Source of the DNA: SG8-32-3 sp964514055
GTDB taxonomy: Archaea > Thermoproteota > Bathyarchaeia > Bathyarchaeales > Bathycorpusculaceae
Length of the DNA stretch: 64,000 nucleotides
Assembly: GCA_964514055.1 (NCBI GenBank)
Contig: CAZEPB010000003.1
Location: 1-64,000, forward strand
Reading direction: 5' to 3'
Shown: one piece after another, positions 6,758 to 14,804 of the stretch
Numbering within the stretch: the stretch's first letter is position 1
How the letters are laid out: every line of letters starts with the position of its first letter
Made by a program: the position numbers and the translations under genes
Notes under the pieces: model-generated
What the model saw: the letters and a program-made list of their open reading frames with translations, nothing else
The model's database searches: none
Told to the model about the DNA's origin: nothing

Positions 6758-8176
6758 ATGAGTTTATTGAGCCACGACAGCTTCTGGAACGCTGTAATCA
6801 GCTTACCCACCACGAAAAAAATGCTACATCTATCCCTGAAAAAATGCGGCGCTTGCGGCAGAACCATACTTGAAGCGGCTCTGGACGATTACGTTGGAAA
6901 GACGGAAAAGAAATGCGAGAAGTGCGGCGGCTTCTACTCGTGGATAATAGGGTTCTGGATAGAGTTTCTCAGGCGCAGTTTGTCCATAAGAAGGGAGAAA
7001 GTGGAAAAGCTTTTGGCTGACCCTTACGCGCGGAGAGCCGTCATTAACTTAACGAAGTCTTTCATCCACTTTGGAATAAAAAAACCGATTAGCATTTACG
7101 CGCCGTTCCTCGTGGTGTGGGACTTCACACACAAATGCAACCTAAGCTGCAAACACTGCTACTCAAACTCAGGCGCAGCAGTCCAGCCAGAACTCACCAC
7201 AAAAGAAGCGATAAGCGTGGTGGATCAGCTGGCGGATTTCGGCGTGACCGCCCTCGCCTTTTCAGGAGGAGAACCCCTCAGCAGAAAAGACTTCTTTGAA
7301 GTGGCAAGCCACGCAGCAAAACGCGGGCTCTACGTTTCAGTAGCCACCAATGGCACCTTGCTGACCGAAGAGAACGTGAAGAAGCTCAAGCAAGCCAAAA
7401 CCAACTACGTGGAGGTAAGCATCGACGGCGCCACGGCGCAGACTCACGACTCGTTCAGGGGAGTCTCAGGTGCCTTCGACAAGGCAGTGGCTGGCTTGAA
7501 GACCTGTGTGGAAGCGGACTTGTGCGCGTGCATCGCCACCACCGCAACCAAGAGTAACCTAGCGGAGATGTCTGGAATCTTGGATTTGGCTGAAGAAATC
7601 GGCGCGGCGAGATTCACCTACTTCAACTTCATTCCGACAGGGCGTGGAAAAGAACTTTACGACCAAGACCTGTCGCCCGAAGAAAGAGAGAAACTCATGC
7701 TTCACCTGCTGGATAGGATGTCAAAAGGCTACAAAGTCACCATCTTGACCACGGCGCCACAGCTAGCCCGAGTAGCCCTGCAATGCCAAGGACCAGGAGA
7801 CGAGGCAACGATGTCTATGGCGCACATGCAAACCGTGAAGGTAAGCAAGAAAGCCGTACCCCTTGCGGATTTCATAGGCGGATGCGGAGCTGGAAGACTG
7901 TACTGTTCACTGTCGCCGCAGGGCGATGTGCACCCATGCGTCTTTTTCCCCGTTAACGTTGGAAACCTGAAGAAAGAAAAGTTCGGGGACATATGGCTGA
8001 ACTCTAGGCTCTTCAACACCTTAAGAGATAGGGAAAAACTGAAAGGTGCCTGCGGAAAATGCAGCTACAAGTACATTTGCGGCGGATGCCGAGCCAGAGC
8101 AAACGCTTATCACGATGACTTCTTGTCTTCCGACCCAGGTTGCGTATTAGCGAAAGAAGGAGCGAACGAGGCTTAA
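6758..8176 (+). CDS. Radical SAM/SPASM protein with an N-terminal zinc-ribbon-like domain
   Basis: The 472-residue protein opens with a CxxC...CxxC zinc-ribbon-like segment (C30, C33, C53, C56). A radical SAM domain follows, with CxxxCxxC at 127, 131 and 134 and FSGGEPLSRKDF about 45 residues later, then a SPASM region with cysteines from about 378 to 455 including CGKCSYKYICGGCRARA. SPASM proteins use auxiliary Fe-S clusters in peptide maturation or, in the AhbD/NirJ branch, heme synthesis; the layout resembles that branch, but no substrate can be assigned. The ribosome site AGGAG precedes ATG 6758. DUF362 follows one base after the stop, so the two form an operon. Confidence 0.85.
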   Translation: MSLLSHDSFWNAVISLPTTKKMLHLSLKKCGACGRTILEAALDDYVGKTEKKCEKCGGFYSWIIGFWIEFLRRSLSIRREKVEKLLADPYARRAVINLTKSFIHFGIKKPISIYAPFLVVWDFTHKCNLSCKHCYSNSGAAVQPELTTKEAISVVDQLADFGVTALAFSGGEPLSRKDFFEVASHAAKRGLYVSVATNGTLLTEENVKKLKQAKTNYVEVSIDGATAQTHDSFRGVSGAFDKAVAGLKTCVEADLCACIATTATKSNLAEMSGILDLAEEIGAARFTYFNFIPTGRGKELYDQDLSPEEREKLMLHLLDRMSKGYKVTILTTAPQLARVALQCQGPGDEATMSMAHMQTVKVSKKAVPLADFIGGCGAGRLYCSLSPQGDVHPCVFFPVNVGNLKKEKFGDIWLNSRLFNTLRDREKLKGACGKCSYKYICGGCRARANAYHDDFLSSDPGCVLAKEGANEA

Positions 8177-8177
8177 G

Positions 8178-9131
8178 ATGCAGCAGAAAGCCGTTAAAAT
8201 CTCCAGAGTGCAAGAAGACACCGAGGAAATCCTGAAGGAAGCAGTGAGAGATGCTGGTTTGCGTGGAAAACGGAAAATTTTCGTAAAACCCAACATGAGT
8301 CATCCTGAATACGTGCCCGGAGTGGTGACAGACCCTGCGCTGCTGCGTGAACTGGTTGGCTTGCTTCGCGACTGCTCTGAGGAAGTTGTGGTGGGCGAAT
8401 CCGACGGCTTCAACTATTCGTGCCGCGTGGCTTTCGAGAAGACTGGAATAGCCGAAGCCGTGAAGGAAGCAGGAGGCACGGTGATTAACCTTTCAGAAGA
8501 CAAGGTCGTAAAAGTAAAATTCTCTGGCAGCGGACCTTTGGAACAACTTTTTCTGCCCAAAACCGTGCTAGACGCAGACGCTGTGGTCGATGTCGCTCTC
8601 ATGAAAACCCACGAGTTCGCCGTGTACAGCGGCGCCATAAAAAACCTCTTCGGTTGCGTACCGAGCAACAGACGAATTTATCTGCATCCGTATCTGCCAG
8701 AGGTTTTCTATCGGTTATACACGGTTTTCAAGCCAAAGCTCACAGTTATGGATGCAAGAGTGGGAATCGAGGGAAACGGTCCCACGAAAGGTAACCCTGT
8801 CAAAATGGATTTAATGTTATCAAGCAACGACGCCTTAGCTCTTGATGTAACCGCCGCAAAAGTCATGTGCTTAGATTGGAAACAAACTTATCTCAGCTAT
8901 ATCGCGGCAAAAACAGGCTTGCACGAGGAAGCAATCGAGGTTAAGGGCTTACGGGTCAACGAAGTGAAGCATCGGTTCGAGCTTCCAAGAATCGATTTGC
9001 CTGTGAAGGCGCAGATTGAAATTTACAAGCACGAGTTTTTGACGAAACTGCTTTTCTGCTCGCTGGATGTTGTTAAGCTTTTCCAGAAAATAACCGTGGC
9101 ATACAGGGGCACTCCGATAGAAGTCGGTTAA
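8178..9131 (+). CDS. DUF362 protein
   Basis: The 317-residue protein matches DUF362: VKPNMSHPE near residue 37, VVGESDG near 72, LMKTHEFAVYSGAIKNLFGCVPS in the middle (long conserved core) and VMDARVGIEGNGP with the conserved glycines. Many DUF362 proteins carry a C-terminal ferredoxin domain; this one does not. The biochemical function of the family is poorly known; some members sit with Fe-S or radical SAM enzymes, as here, where the start follows the SPASM stop by one base with GAGG as ribosome site. The pairing suggests a joint function with the upstream enzyme. Confidence 0.8.
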   Translation: MQQKAVKISRVQEDTEEILKEAVRDAGLRGKRKIFVKPNMSHPEYVPGVVTDPALLRELVGLLRDCSEEVVVGESDGFNYSCRVAFEKTGIAEAVKEAGGTVINLSEDKVVKVKFSGSGPLEQLFLPKTVLDADAVVDVALMKTHEFAVYSGAIKNLFGCVPSNRRIYLHPYLPEVFYRLYTVFKPKLTVMDARVGIEGNGPTKGNPVKMDLMLSSNDALALDVTAAKVMCLDWKQTYLSYIAAKTGLHEEAIEVKGLRVNEVKHRFELPRIDLPVKAQIEIYKHEFLTKLLFCSLDVVKLFQKITVAYRGTPIEVG

Positions 9132-9178
9132 CTCAGCGCTTCATCATAGACTTTAAGCCCTTTCTTCTGGTCTGAGGT
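9129..9178 (-). pseudogene. Relic of a glycosyltransferase C-terminus
   Basis: Minus-strand translation gives QKKGLKVYDEALS then stop, closely matching the last residues VKKVLKVYGEALKVN of the adjacent glycosyltransferase gene (which ends at 9236), with clear DNA similarity over about 40 bases. Only the final codons remain. It indicates a former tandem copy or a duplication/deletion event at this spot; its stop overlaps the DUF362 stop region. Confidence 0.5.
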
Positions 9179-9180
9179 TG

Positions 9181-9200
9181 CTACCCCCTCCCTTATTTAT
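9181..9200 (+). repeat. Intergenic C-rich/TATA motif, copy B
   Basis: Reads ctaccccctcccttatttat. It lies between the convergent DUF362 and glycosyltransferase genes, beside the glycosyltransferase relic. The ccctccctta core matches copy D at 54153-54178. Confidence 0.4.
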
Positions 9201-9235
9201 ATCTCTACTAAACTCAACAGAATGGATTCTCTGAA

Positions 9236-10435
9236 TTAGTTAACTTTCAACGCTTCGCCGTAGACCTTAAGCACTTTCTTGACGATGAGGCGCCAGTCGA
9301 ACCTTTCCTCGATAACTTTCCTCGCCATAAAAGCCATCTCAGACGCCGCAGCGGGATGCTCAAGATAATACAAAACCCTATCCGCCAGTTCTCGCGCGTT
9401 GAAAGGCTGCACCAAGAACCCGTTTCTTCCGCTTTCAATCATTTCAGGGATTCCACCCACATTCGTGGTCACAACGGGTAAGCCGCTGGACAACGCTTCC
9501 AGCACCGCGAAAGGAAGATTCTCGTAGAACGTGGAGAAAGCGAAAACATCCGCTGCCTGATAAAGCTTGGGCAGCTTCCTATCGGGATAGTACCCCGTGA
9601 AGATTATGTTGTCTTTCACGCCGAGCCGCGTGGCGTGGCTCACCAGTTTCTTCATTTCGTCGCTTTGTCCTTTCCCTGAAATTATGAACTTGGCACGCGG
9701 GAACCTGCGAACCACGGCGGGCATGCTTTCGATGAGCGTGAACAAGCCTTTGCGGGCGTAAAGCCTGCCTACAGAGAGTATGGCTATGTCGTCTGGGCTG
9801 AAGCCAAGCTCCTCTTTCGCTTTGCGCTTGTCACCTGCAGGCTGGAACTTGTGGACGTCGACGCCGTTGTGGATTACGCGAATCTTGTCTTCTTTCACCT
9901 TGTAGTACTGCAGAAGCTCTCGCCGCGTGAAGTCACTCACCGCAATTATCTTGTTCGAACGCTCAAGCATTTTCTCCTCAAAAATCCGCAGGAACCAGTT
10001 GAAGCTTACCATGAATTTTTCGTTTGAGTTAAGCCTGCTGTAAGGCTCACCCTTAATCGCTTCTGCTTCACCCTTCCACGTCGAGTGAACAGTGGATATC
10101 AAAGTTTTTCCGAAACCGCTAGGAACCGCAAAGCTCGGAACCAAAGGAAGATTGACATGAGCGATGTCCACGGGAAACCTGTCGCGCATTTTGTTTAATT
10201 TTCTAAAGGCGGAAGCCGCAAACAGAAACGATTTCACAACAGGCGCTTTGGGCGTTTTAAGGAAGAAAACGTAATGCTGCTCGTTGATTTTCACATTTCT
10301 GCTTTCACCGTACCCTGTCACCACGCAAGCCGAATTGCCACGTTTCATGAGTTCGTTAGACAGATAGTAAACGTAGGCGCCTGTTCCACCAGAAAGAGGA
10401 AGGTACTCTGGAGAGAGAAAACACACTTTCACCAT
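9236..10435 (-). CDS. Glycosyltransferase family 4 (GT-B fold)
   Basis: A retaining nucleotide-sugar glycosyltransferase of about 399 residues. The N-terminal domain begins FLSPEYLPLSGGTGAYVYYL with the usual glycine loop; the C-terminal domain has ILSVGRLYARKGL, the GYYP region, and the donor-binding FYENLPFAVLEALSSGLPVV (E-x7-E motif) with NVGGIPEMI. I start it at ATG 10435 (MVKVCFLSPE), seven bases after the upstream stop and behind GGAAGG; an earlier in-frame start would run into the previous gene. It is the third gene of a three-glycosyltransferase operon. Probably extends a surface or lipid-linked glycan; the sugar is unknown. Confidence 0.85.
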   Translation of the reverse strand: MVKVCFLSPEYLPLSGGTGAYVYYLSNELMKRGNSACVVTGYGESRNVKINEQHYVFFLKTPKAPVVKSFLFAASAFRKLNKMRDRFPVDIAHVNLPLVPSFAVPSGFGKTLISTVHSTWKGEAEAIKGEPYSRLNSNEKFMVSFNWFLRIFEEKMLERSNKIIAVSDFTRRELLQYYKVKEDKIRVIHNGVDVHKFQPAGDKRKAKEELGFSPDDIAILSVGRLYARKGLFTLIESMPAVVRRFPRAKFIISGKGQSDEMKKLVSHATRLGVKDNIIFTGYYPDRKLPKLYQAADVFAFSTFYENLPFAVLEALSSGLPVVTTNVGGIPEMIESGRNGFLVQPFNARELADRVLYYLEHPAAASEMAFMARKVIEERFDWRLIVKKVLKVYGEALKVN

Positions 10436-10442
10436 TTTACAC

Positions 10443-11441
10443 CTACCTTCCGTCACCCCGCAGATACCCAAACGCCGTGATAACACCGCCAGTCAACCAA
10501 GCAAACGCCCTAACAAAATAAAGCACAACCATCAACATGGCAACCCCATCCTTATATTTCACCGAAAGTTTAGCGGCAGAAAAAACATAATAGACAAAGA
10601 TAAACGCTAAAATCAGAGCAGAACCGTACCACAATAGCCTCAACACTTCTATAAACCCTAGAAGGAAAAGAACTAGCACAGCAAGCATCAAGGCAGGTTG
10701 AATGTTCATGCCGACATCCGTGATTTCGTCTCCTCGAATCAGATTAGAATGTTTAAAATAGAGTTTAGTTGTGTTCCTGCCATATTGCAGCTGCTGCCGA
10801 AAATAACCCTTCACCGTCGACCTGTGGAAATGGTAGCATTTGGCGCTTGGTTCATAGACCACCTTGTAGCCTCGGCTGGTTATTCTGAACCCCAAGTCAG
10901 TATCGTACTGTGAGGGCAGATTCTCGTCAAAACCGCCAACCGCCTCTATGACGCTTTTTTTCAGCAAAAGGTTCATGGTCGCAACGCGCACGGCGTATTT
11001 TTTCAGGCGGGCATACCTGTTTTTGAGGTCGTAGCCGATGCTTCTCGCCCAAGGATTTTCCGTGTTCCATGTTTCGATGCCGCCGCTTACCCCTGCCACC
11101 TGAGGGTCATCCAGGTAGGTTATGAGCTTGTTCAGCCATTCTTTCTCCACTTTAGCGTCTGAATCGATAAACCCCAACACTTCGTTGCTTATCGTTTTAA
11201 TTGCGTAGTTATAGGCGGCTGGAGCGTTAAGAGGTTCGGAGACAACTTTGACTGGGTATCTCTTGGCTATTTCCACGGTCGCGTCCTCAGAGCAGCCGTC
11301 AACAACGATTACTTCCAGAAAATCTTTGGGATAATTTAACTCAAAAATCGCGTCGAGGCATTCTTTGATTGTTTGTTCGTTGTTGCGGGTTGCCACGATT
11401 ATGGAGACTTTGTGAGGAGAAGCAGCATCCACCGTGTTCAT
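10443..11441 (-). CDS. Membrane-anchored glycosyltransferase family 2
   Basis: A 332-residue inverting GT2 enzyme. The GT-A domain has VSIIVATRNNEQTIKECLDA near the N terminus, VVDGCSEDAT, GFIDSDAKVEKEWL with the metal-binding DSD, and a QYDTDLGFRI acidic motif corresponding to the catalytic ED. About residues 235-320 form two or three membrane helices that anchor it to the cytoplasmic face. Its ATG overlaps the stop of the preceding GT2 gene by ATGA and the GT4 gene follows after seven bases, so all three are one operon. Confidence 0.85.
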   Translation of the reverse strand: MNTVDAASPHKVSIIVATRNNEQTIKECLDAIFELNYPKDFLEVIVVDGCSEDATVEIAKRYPVKVVSEPLNAPAAYNYAIKTISNEVLGFIDSDAKVEKEWLNKLITYLDDPQVAGVSGGIETWNTENPWARSIGYDLKNRYARLKKYAVRVATMNLLLKKSVIEAVGGFDENLPSQYDTDLGFRITSRGYKVVYEPSAKCYHFHRSTVKGYFRQQLQYGRNTTKLYFKHSNLIRGDEITDVGMNIQPALMLAVLVLFLLGFIEVLRLLWYGSALILAFIFVYYVFSAAKLSVKYKDGVAMLMVVLYFVRAFAWLTGGVITAFGYLRGDGR

Positions 11442-12139
11442 CCACCCCGCATGTACGCCGAAACTATTGACAAAAGAATCTTGAAACCGTCAACCATGGG
11501 GTCCAGCCTGGATGTTCCGTAGGTTCGCTGTTCAAAACTTATCGGCACTTCTCTAACGTGGAACCCCTGTCGAGCCGACTTCACCAGCATCTCTGATTCT
11601 ATCTCGTACCCGCCCGACTTCAAACTCATATTCCTTAAAACCTTAGATTTCATTACCCTGTAACCAGATTGAGAATCAGAAACTGCTGCCCGTGTAAAAA
11701 CTTTAATTAACAAATTGAAAAGGCGGACACCTATGGCGTTCAATTTTTTGGCTGCCACTGGCTTCTGGTTTAAGTATCTGGAGCCTATAACAAGGTCCGC
11801 CTTGTCTTGTAATATTGGATTCAACAGCGATGGCAGCTCCTCTGGACGATGAGATCCGTCTGAATCTATTGTAGTAACTATTTCGCCTTTAGCCTTTGCG
11901 AAGCCCGCTCTTAAGGCGTAACCTTTCCCCATGTGCTTTATAAGCGAGTAAACTTTGACTCCTTGTCTGTTTGAACGTTCCAGTGACTTATCCGTTGAAA
12001 AGTCATCTACAACAATTATTTCATATTTGAAACCGAGTTTTTGCAGAACCACTTTCACCCGTTCAATAACGTTGCCTATCGTCAACTCTTCGTTGAATAC
12101 GGGAATAATAACGGAAATCAGCGGTTCATCAGAGTTCAT
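11438..12139 (-). CDS. Glycosyltransferase family 2, dolichyl-phosphate sugar synthase-like
   Basis: A compact 233-residue GT-A protein with SVIIPVFNEELTI, IVVDDFSTD, the GKGYALRAGFAKAKGE motif and the DSDGSH metal site. This is the profile of dolichol-phosphate mannose/glucose synthases, which load a sugar on a polyprenyl phosphate for GT-C enzymes. There are no C-terminal membrane helices. ATG 12139 (MNSDEPLISV) seems the best start; a start six codons earlier is possible. First gene of the glycosyltransferase operon. The GT-C-like proteins at 46-50.6 kb are possible users of its product (inference). Confidence 0.8.
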   Translation of the reverse strand: MNSDEPLISVIIPVFNEELTIGNVIERVKVVLQKLGFKYEIIVVDDFSTDKSLERSNRQGVKVYSLIKHMGKGYALRAGFAKAKGEIVTTIDSDGSHRPEELPSLLNPILQDKADLVIGSRYLNQKPVAAKKLNAIGVRLFNLLIKVFTRAAVSDSQSGYRVMKSKVLRNMSLKSGGYEIESEMLVKSARQGFHVREVPISFEQRTYGTSRLDPMVDGFKILLSIVSAYMRGG

Positions 12140-12203
12140 TTTATTTAAGATGCTCAATGAAAGAATTTATAAACTTTGGCTGTGAACACTATCAGGCACG
12201 ACA

Positions 12204-12770
12204 TTGATGCACAGAACGGAAATGCCCATGCAGATTAGAACGGAACCAGACAAAAATATATGGTTTTCCATGTGGTTTTTGGCATCAATAGCCACCTTCG
12301 GCGTTGCGTTTTTCCCCATGTTCTACCGCTTAATCGATAGCAGAAACAAGCACTTTCGTCGGGAGGCTAATCTGGAAGAGCAGATTGCGGATTTCTTGAG
12401 GGCGCAGGGGAAAGAACCACCCGCAACCGCAAGTAGTCCTGGTGACATGAACGCGAAGGCATTAGCGGCTTCAATCATTCTGATAGTCCCTGCGTTCATC
12501 ATACTCTATTACTTGTCCAGAGACCTGCGCAGTCACGAAGAACATCAAGACATGTTTCTTGCAAACGCTTTTCCAGAAAGAATGTTCATGCCGCAGACGA
12601 TACCGATAAAAAAATATGCCTTGGTCACCATAGTTACATTGGGTGTGGGGGGTATTTACTGGCTCTACAAGATCATTAACCTATACAATGCCCACTTCAA
12701 GGCACAGTGGGAATTAGAGAAAGAAATAGCCCGTTTAATGGAGGAAAAGACAGCTGGCGAGTCCTTGTAA
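12204..12770 (+). CDS. Small membrane protein, DUF4234-like
   Basis: The 188-residue protein has membrane segments near 20-45, 89-110 and 133-155. The first and last resemble each other (both end in a helix followed by N/S-x-HF and an acidic tail), suggesting an internal duplication with a soluble linker rich in Ala, Pro and Ser between. The W-x-Y-K-I-x-N-x-Y/H-N-x-H-F pattern is that of DUF4234-type proteins, whose function is unknown. Its last codons overlap the ribosome site and predicted CTG start of cobD, so the two genes are probably coupled. Confidence 0.6.
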   Translation: MMHRTEMPMQIRTEPDKNIWFSMWFLASIATFGVAFFPMFYRLIDSRNKHFRREANLEEQIADFLRAQGKEPPATASSPGDMNAKALAASIILIVPAFIILYYLSRDLRSHEEHQDMFLANAFPERMFMPQTIPIKKYALVTIVTLGVGGIYWLYKIINLYNAHFKAQWELEKEIARLMEEKTAGESL

Positions 12771-13872
12771 GAAAAAACGATTTGTAAGCCACGGTGGAGA
12801 CGTCTGGGGCTTCAGCAGGAAATACAACATTCCCCTAGAGAAAGTGCTGGACTTCAGCGGACCCACCAATTTTCTCGGACCCTCGCCAAAAGCAGTTGAA
12901 GCCGTAAAGCAACACGCCAGACTGATCAAGTTCTACCCAGATCCGAACCCCGTAGAGTTGAAGACTGAAATCGCCAAGTACGTGGGGCAAGGTGTCGACG
13001 GGGGGAACATCATCTTGGGAAACGGGTCGATAGAGCTTATCTACATGATTTCGGGAGTTGTCCCCTGTAACTTCAAAGCGGTCATTCCTGTGCCGTCATT
13101 CACGGAGTACGAGAAAGCCGCGTTGAGGCTCGGCGGCGAACCCGTCTTTGTGCAGTTGCCAGAGAACTACGCTTTGGAAACGGAAAGCGTTAAGAAGGCA
13201 ATCACGGACGACACGCGTATATTATGCATCTGCAACCCGCATAGCCCTTCGGGAACGCTCTACAGTAGAGAAACGATTCTGGACCTTATGAATTTCTGCC
13301 ACAAAAAAGACGTTATCCTCAGTGTCGACGAGAACTACATCGAATTCACAGGAAAAGCACAGGATACAACGATGGCAAGCTACGTGAAAAAGTATGAAAA
13401 CCTTTTTGTTATAAGATCTGTCACGAAATTCTACGGAATGCCAGGCATCCGCCTCGGCTACGGCATAGCATCCGAAAGCCTGATAGATTCATTGGAAACG
13501 GTGAGGCAGCCGTGGAGCATCAACAGCTTGGCGGGTTTTGCGACGCTGGCGGCGTTCAAAGACACCGAGTTCATCGAAAACACCAAGCGCACCATTGCGA
13601 AGGAAAGAATAAAGTTTGCCAAAATGCTCGGTGAAATCGGTGATTTGCATGTTTTTCCGTCCGAAACGAACTTTCTGCTGGTGAAAATCCTGAACAAGAA
13701 AATCACGGCAACCGCCCTGAGGGAAGAACTGGCTAAAGAGGGGCTTTTGATTAGGGATTGCAGCACTTTTGTTGGGCTTGACGACAGCTACTTTAGAGTA
13801 ACTGTCAGGTCGTCTGAAGATAACTCGAAGCTCGTAACAGCCATGAAGGAAGCACTCGCTAAAAAAAATTAA
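12754..13872 (+). CDS. cobD: L-threonine-O-3-phosphate decarboxylase (CobD-like), apparent CTG start
   Basis: CobD makes the aminopropanol phosphate linker used by CbiB in cobamide synthesis. It is a PLP enzyme of the histidinol-phosphate aminotransferase fold, with VTKFYGMPGIRLGYG carrying the Schiff-base lysine (about residue 225), NPHSPSGTLY, and the N-terminal HGGDVW followed by LDFSGPTNFLGP that is typical of CobD. That conserved HGGDVW lies upstream of the first canonical start (GTG 12844); no ATG, GTG or TTG occurs between it and the in-frame stop at 12736. CTG at 12754, nine bases after a perfect GGAGG, gives a 372-residue protein of normal family length. HisC activity is the main alternative, less likely because of the N-terminal motif and the other cobamide genes. 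Confidence 0.78.
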   Translation: MASPCKKKRFVSHGGDVWGFSRKYNIPLEKVLDFSGPTNFLGPSPKAVEAVKQHARLIKFYPDPNPVELKTEIAKYVGQGVDGGNIILGNGSIELIYMISGVVPCNFKAVIPVPSFTEYEKAALRLGGEPVFVQLPENYALETESVKKAITDDTRILCICNPHSPSGTLYSRETILDLMNFCHKKDVILSVDENYIEFTGKAQDTTMASYVKKYENLFVIRSVTKFYGMPGIRLGYGIASESLIDSLETVRQPWSINSLAGFATLAAFKDTEFIENTKRTIAKERIKFAKMLGEIGDLHVFPSETNFLLVKILNKKITATALREELAKEGLLIRDCSTFVGLDDSYFRVTVRSSEDNSKLVTAMKEALAKKN

Positions 13873-13886
13873 TTGGCAGACAACTT

Positions 13887-14696
13887 TTACTTTTTGGCTA
13901 TCCAATAACTCATTTCAGGTCTGCAAATACGTTTGTAAACATAAAAAAGCGGGTTTACAATCCATGTCCCATTAAGGTAATAGTCCATTCTTCTGAAAAG
14001 CGAAAAGCCCTCCTTCTCAAATACGCGTTCTATTTTCCTGTGGTCTATAGGATGCTCTTTCTTGTGCCAATAATCAGATAAGGTGTAATCAATAGAAGGA
14101 ATGTTTAACCCGATAATCTCGAAATACAAAGTGTTCAGCAACGGATTAGAATGGAAGTAAATATCCTTCACAAAACGCGGTAGGTTACCTGATTCACTCT
14201 TCCAATAAAACGGAGAAGCTTCATGATCCAGATACATCACACCACCTTTCTTTAAAAAAACGGAAAGCCTGCAGATTGTATCCACATAATCAGGTAGGTG
14301 GTGTAGCACAGAAAAACATGTGACTAAGTCAAATTCTGCCCTGTCGAAATTCACATCTTCTATCGATGAGTTAATAACAGTCAGTTTTTCAGCTTCTATG
14401 TAAGCTTTATATTTTCTTTTCAGAACAGCACACATTTCTGCAGAGATGTCTATCGCAGTTACCGTGTAACCCATGCGGAGAAGCTTGCCTGTGAGATTTC
14501 CAGTGCCTGCCCCAAAATCAAGAGCCTTTTTTTGATTATCCTCTATTAATCGGTCTACCATTTTTAAAATTGACTTTATTCTTTTTTGCTCTTGCTTGCT
14601 ATATACCTCGGGGTGAAGCAGCTCGTAATATTTTGCTTCGAATCGATGGACTGCAACGTTTGCCTCATGAATTCTTGCTCGCAGGTCTTCACCCAT
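13887..14696 (-). CDS. Class I SAM-dependent methyltransferase
   Basis: A 269-residue protein with a Rossmann methyltransferase core: ALDFGAGTGNLTGKLLRMG (motif I, about residues 58-76), TAIDISAEM, INSSIEDVNF and VTCFSVLHHLPD with the GGVMYLDHE strand. The C-terminal 100 residues are rich in Tyr and Trp and are not assignable; such caps usually bind the substrate. It converges on cobD (14 bases between stops) and is not in an operon. Substrate unknown; lipid, sugar or quinone methylation are all possible. Confidence 0.8.
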   Translation of the reverse strand: MGEDLRARIHEANVAVHRFEAKYYELLHPEVYSKQEQKRIKSILKMVDRLIEDNQKKALDFGAGTGNLTGKLLRMGYTVTAIDISAEMCAVLKRKYKAYIEAEKLTVINSSIEDVNFDRAEFDLVTCFSVLHHLPDYVDTICRLSVFLKKGGVMYLDHEASPFYWKSESGNLPRFVKDIYFHSNPLLNTLYFEIIGLNIPSIDYTLSDYWHKKEHPIDHRKIERVFEKEGFSLFRRMDYYLNGTWIVNPLFYVYKRICRPEMSYWIAKK

Positions 14697-14804
14697 AAGG
14701 ATTCCCTTTTAACCCTCGATTTCTTGGATTTCACAGCGTTCAGTACGATTGAACCATATGTGGTTTTCCATTAATATACGATTAGGGCAACAAAACTAAA
14801 AGTT

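Noticed and set aside
12844..13872. cobD starting at the first canonical codon, GTG 12844
   Set aside because: It would cut off the conserved HGGDVW region, which is in frame directly upstream; the CTG start with GGAGG fits better.
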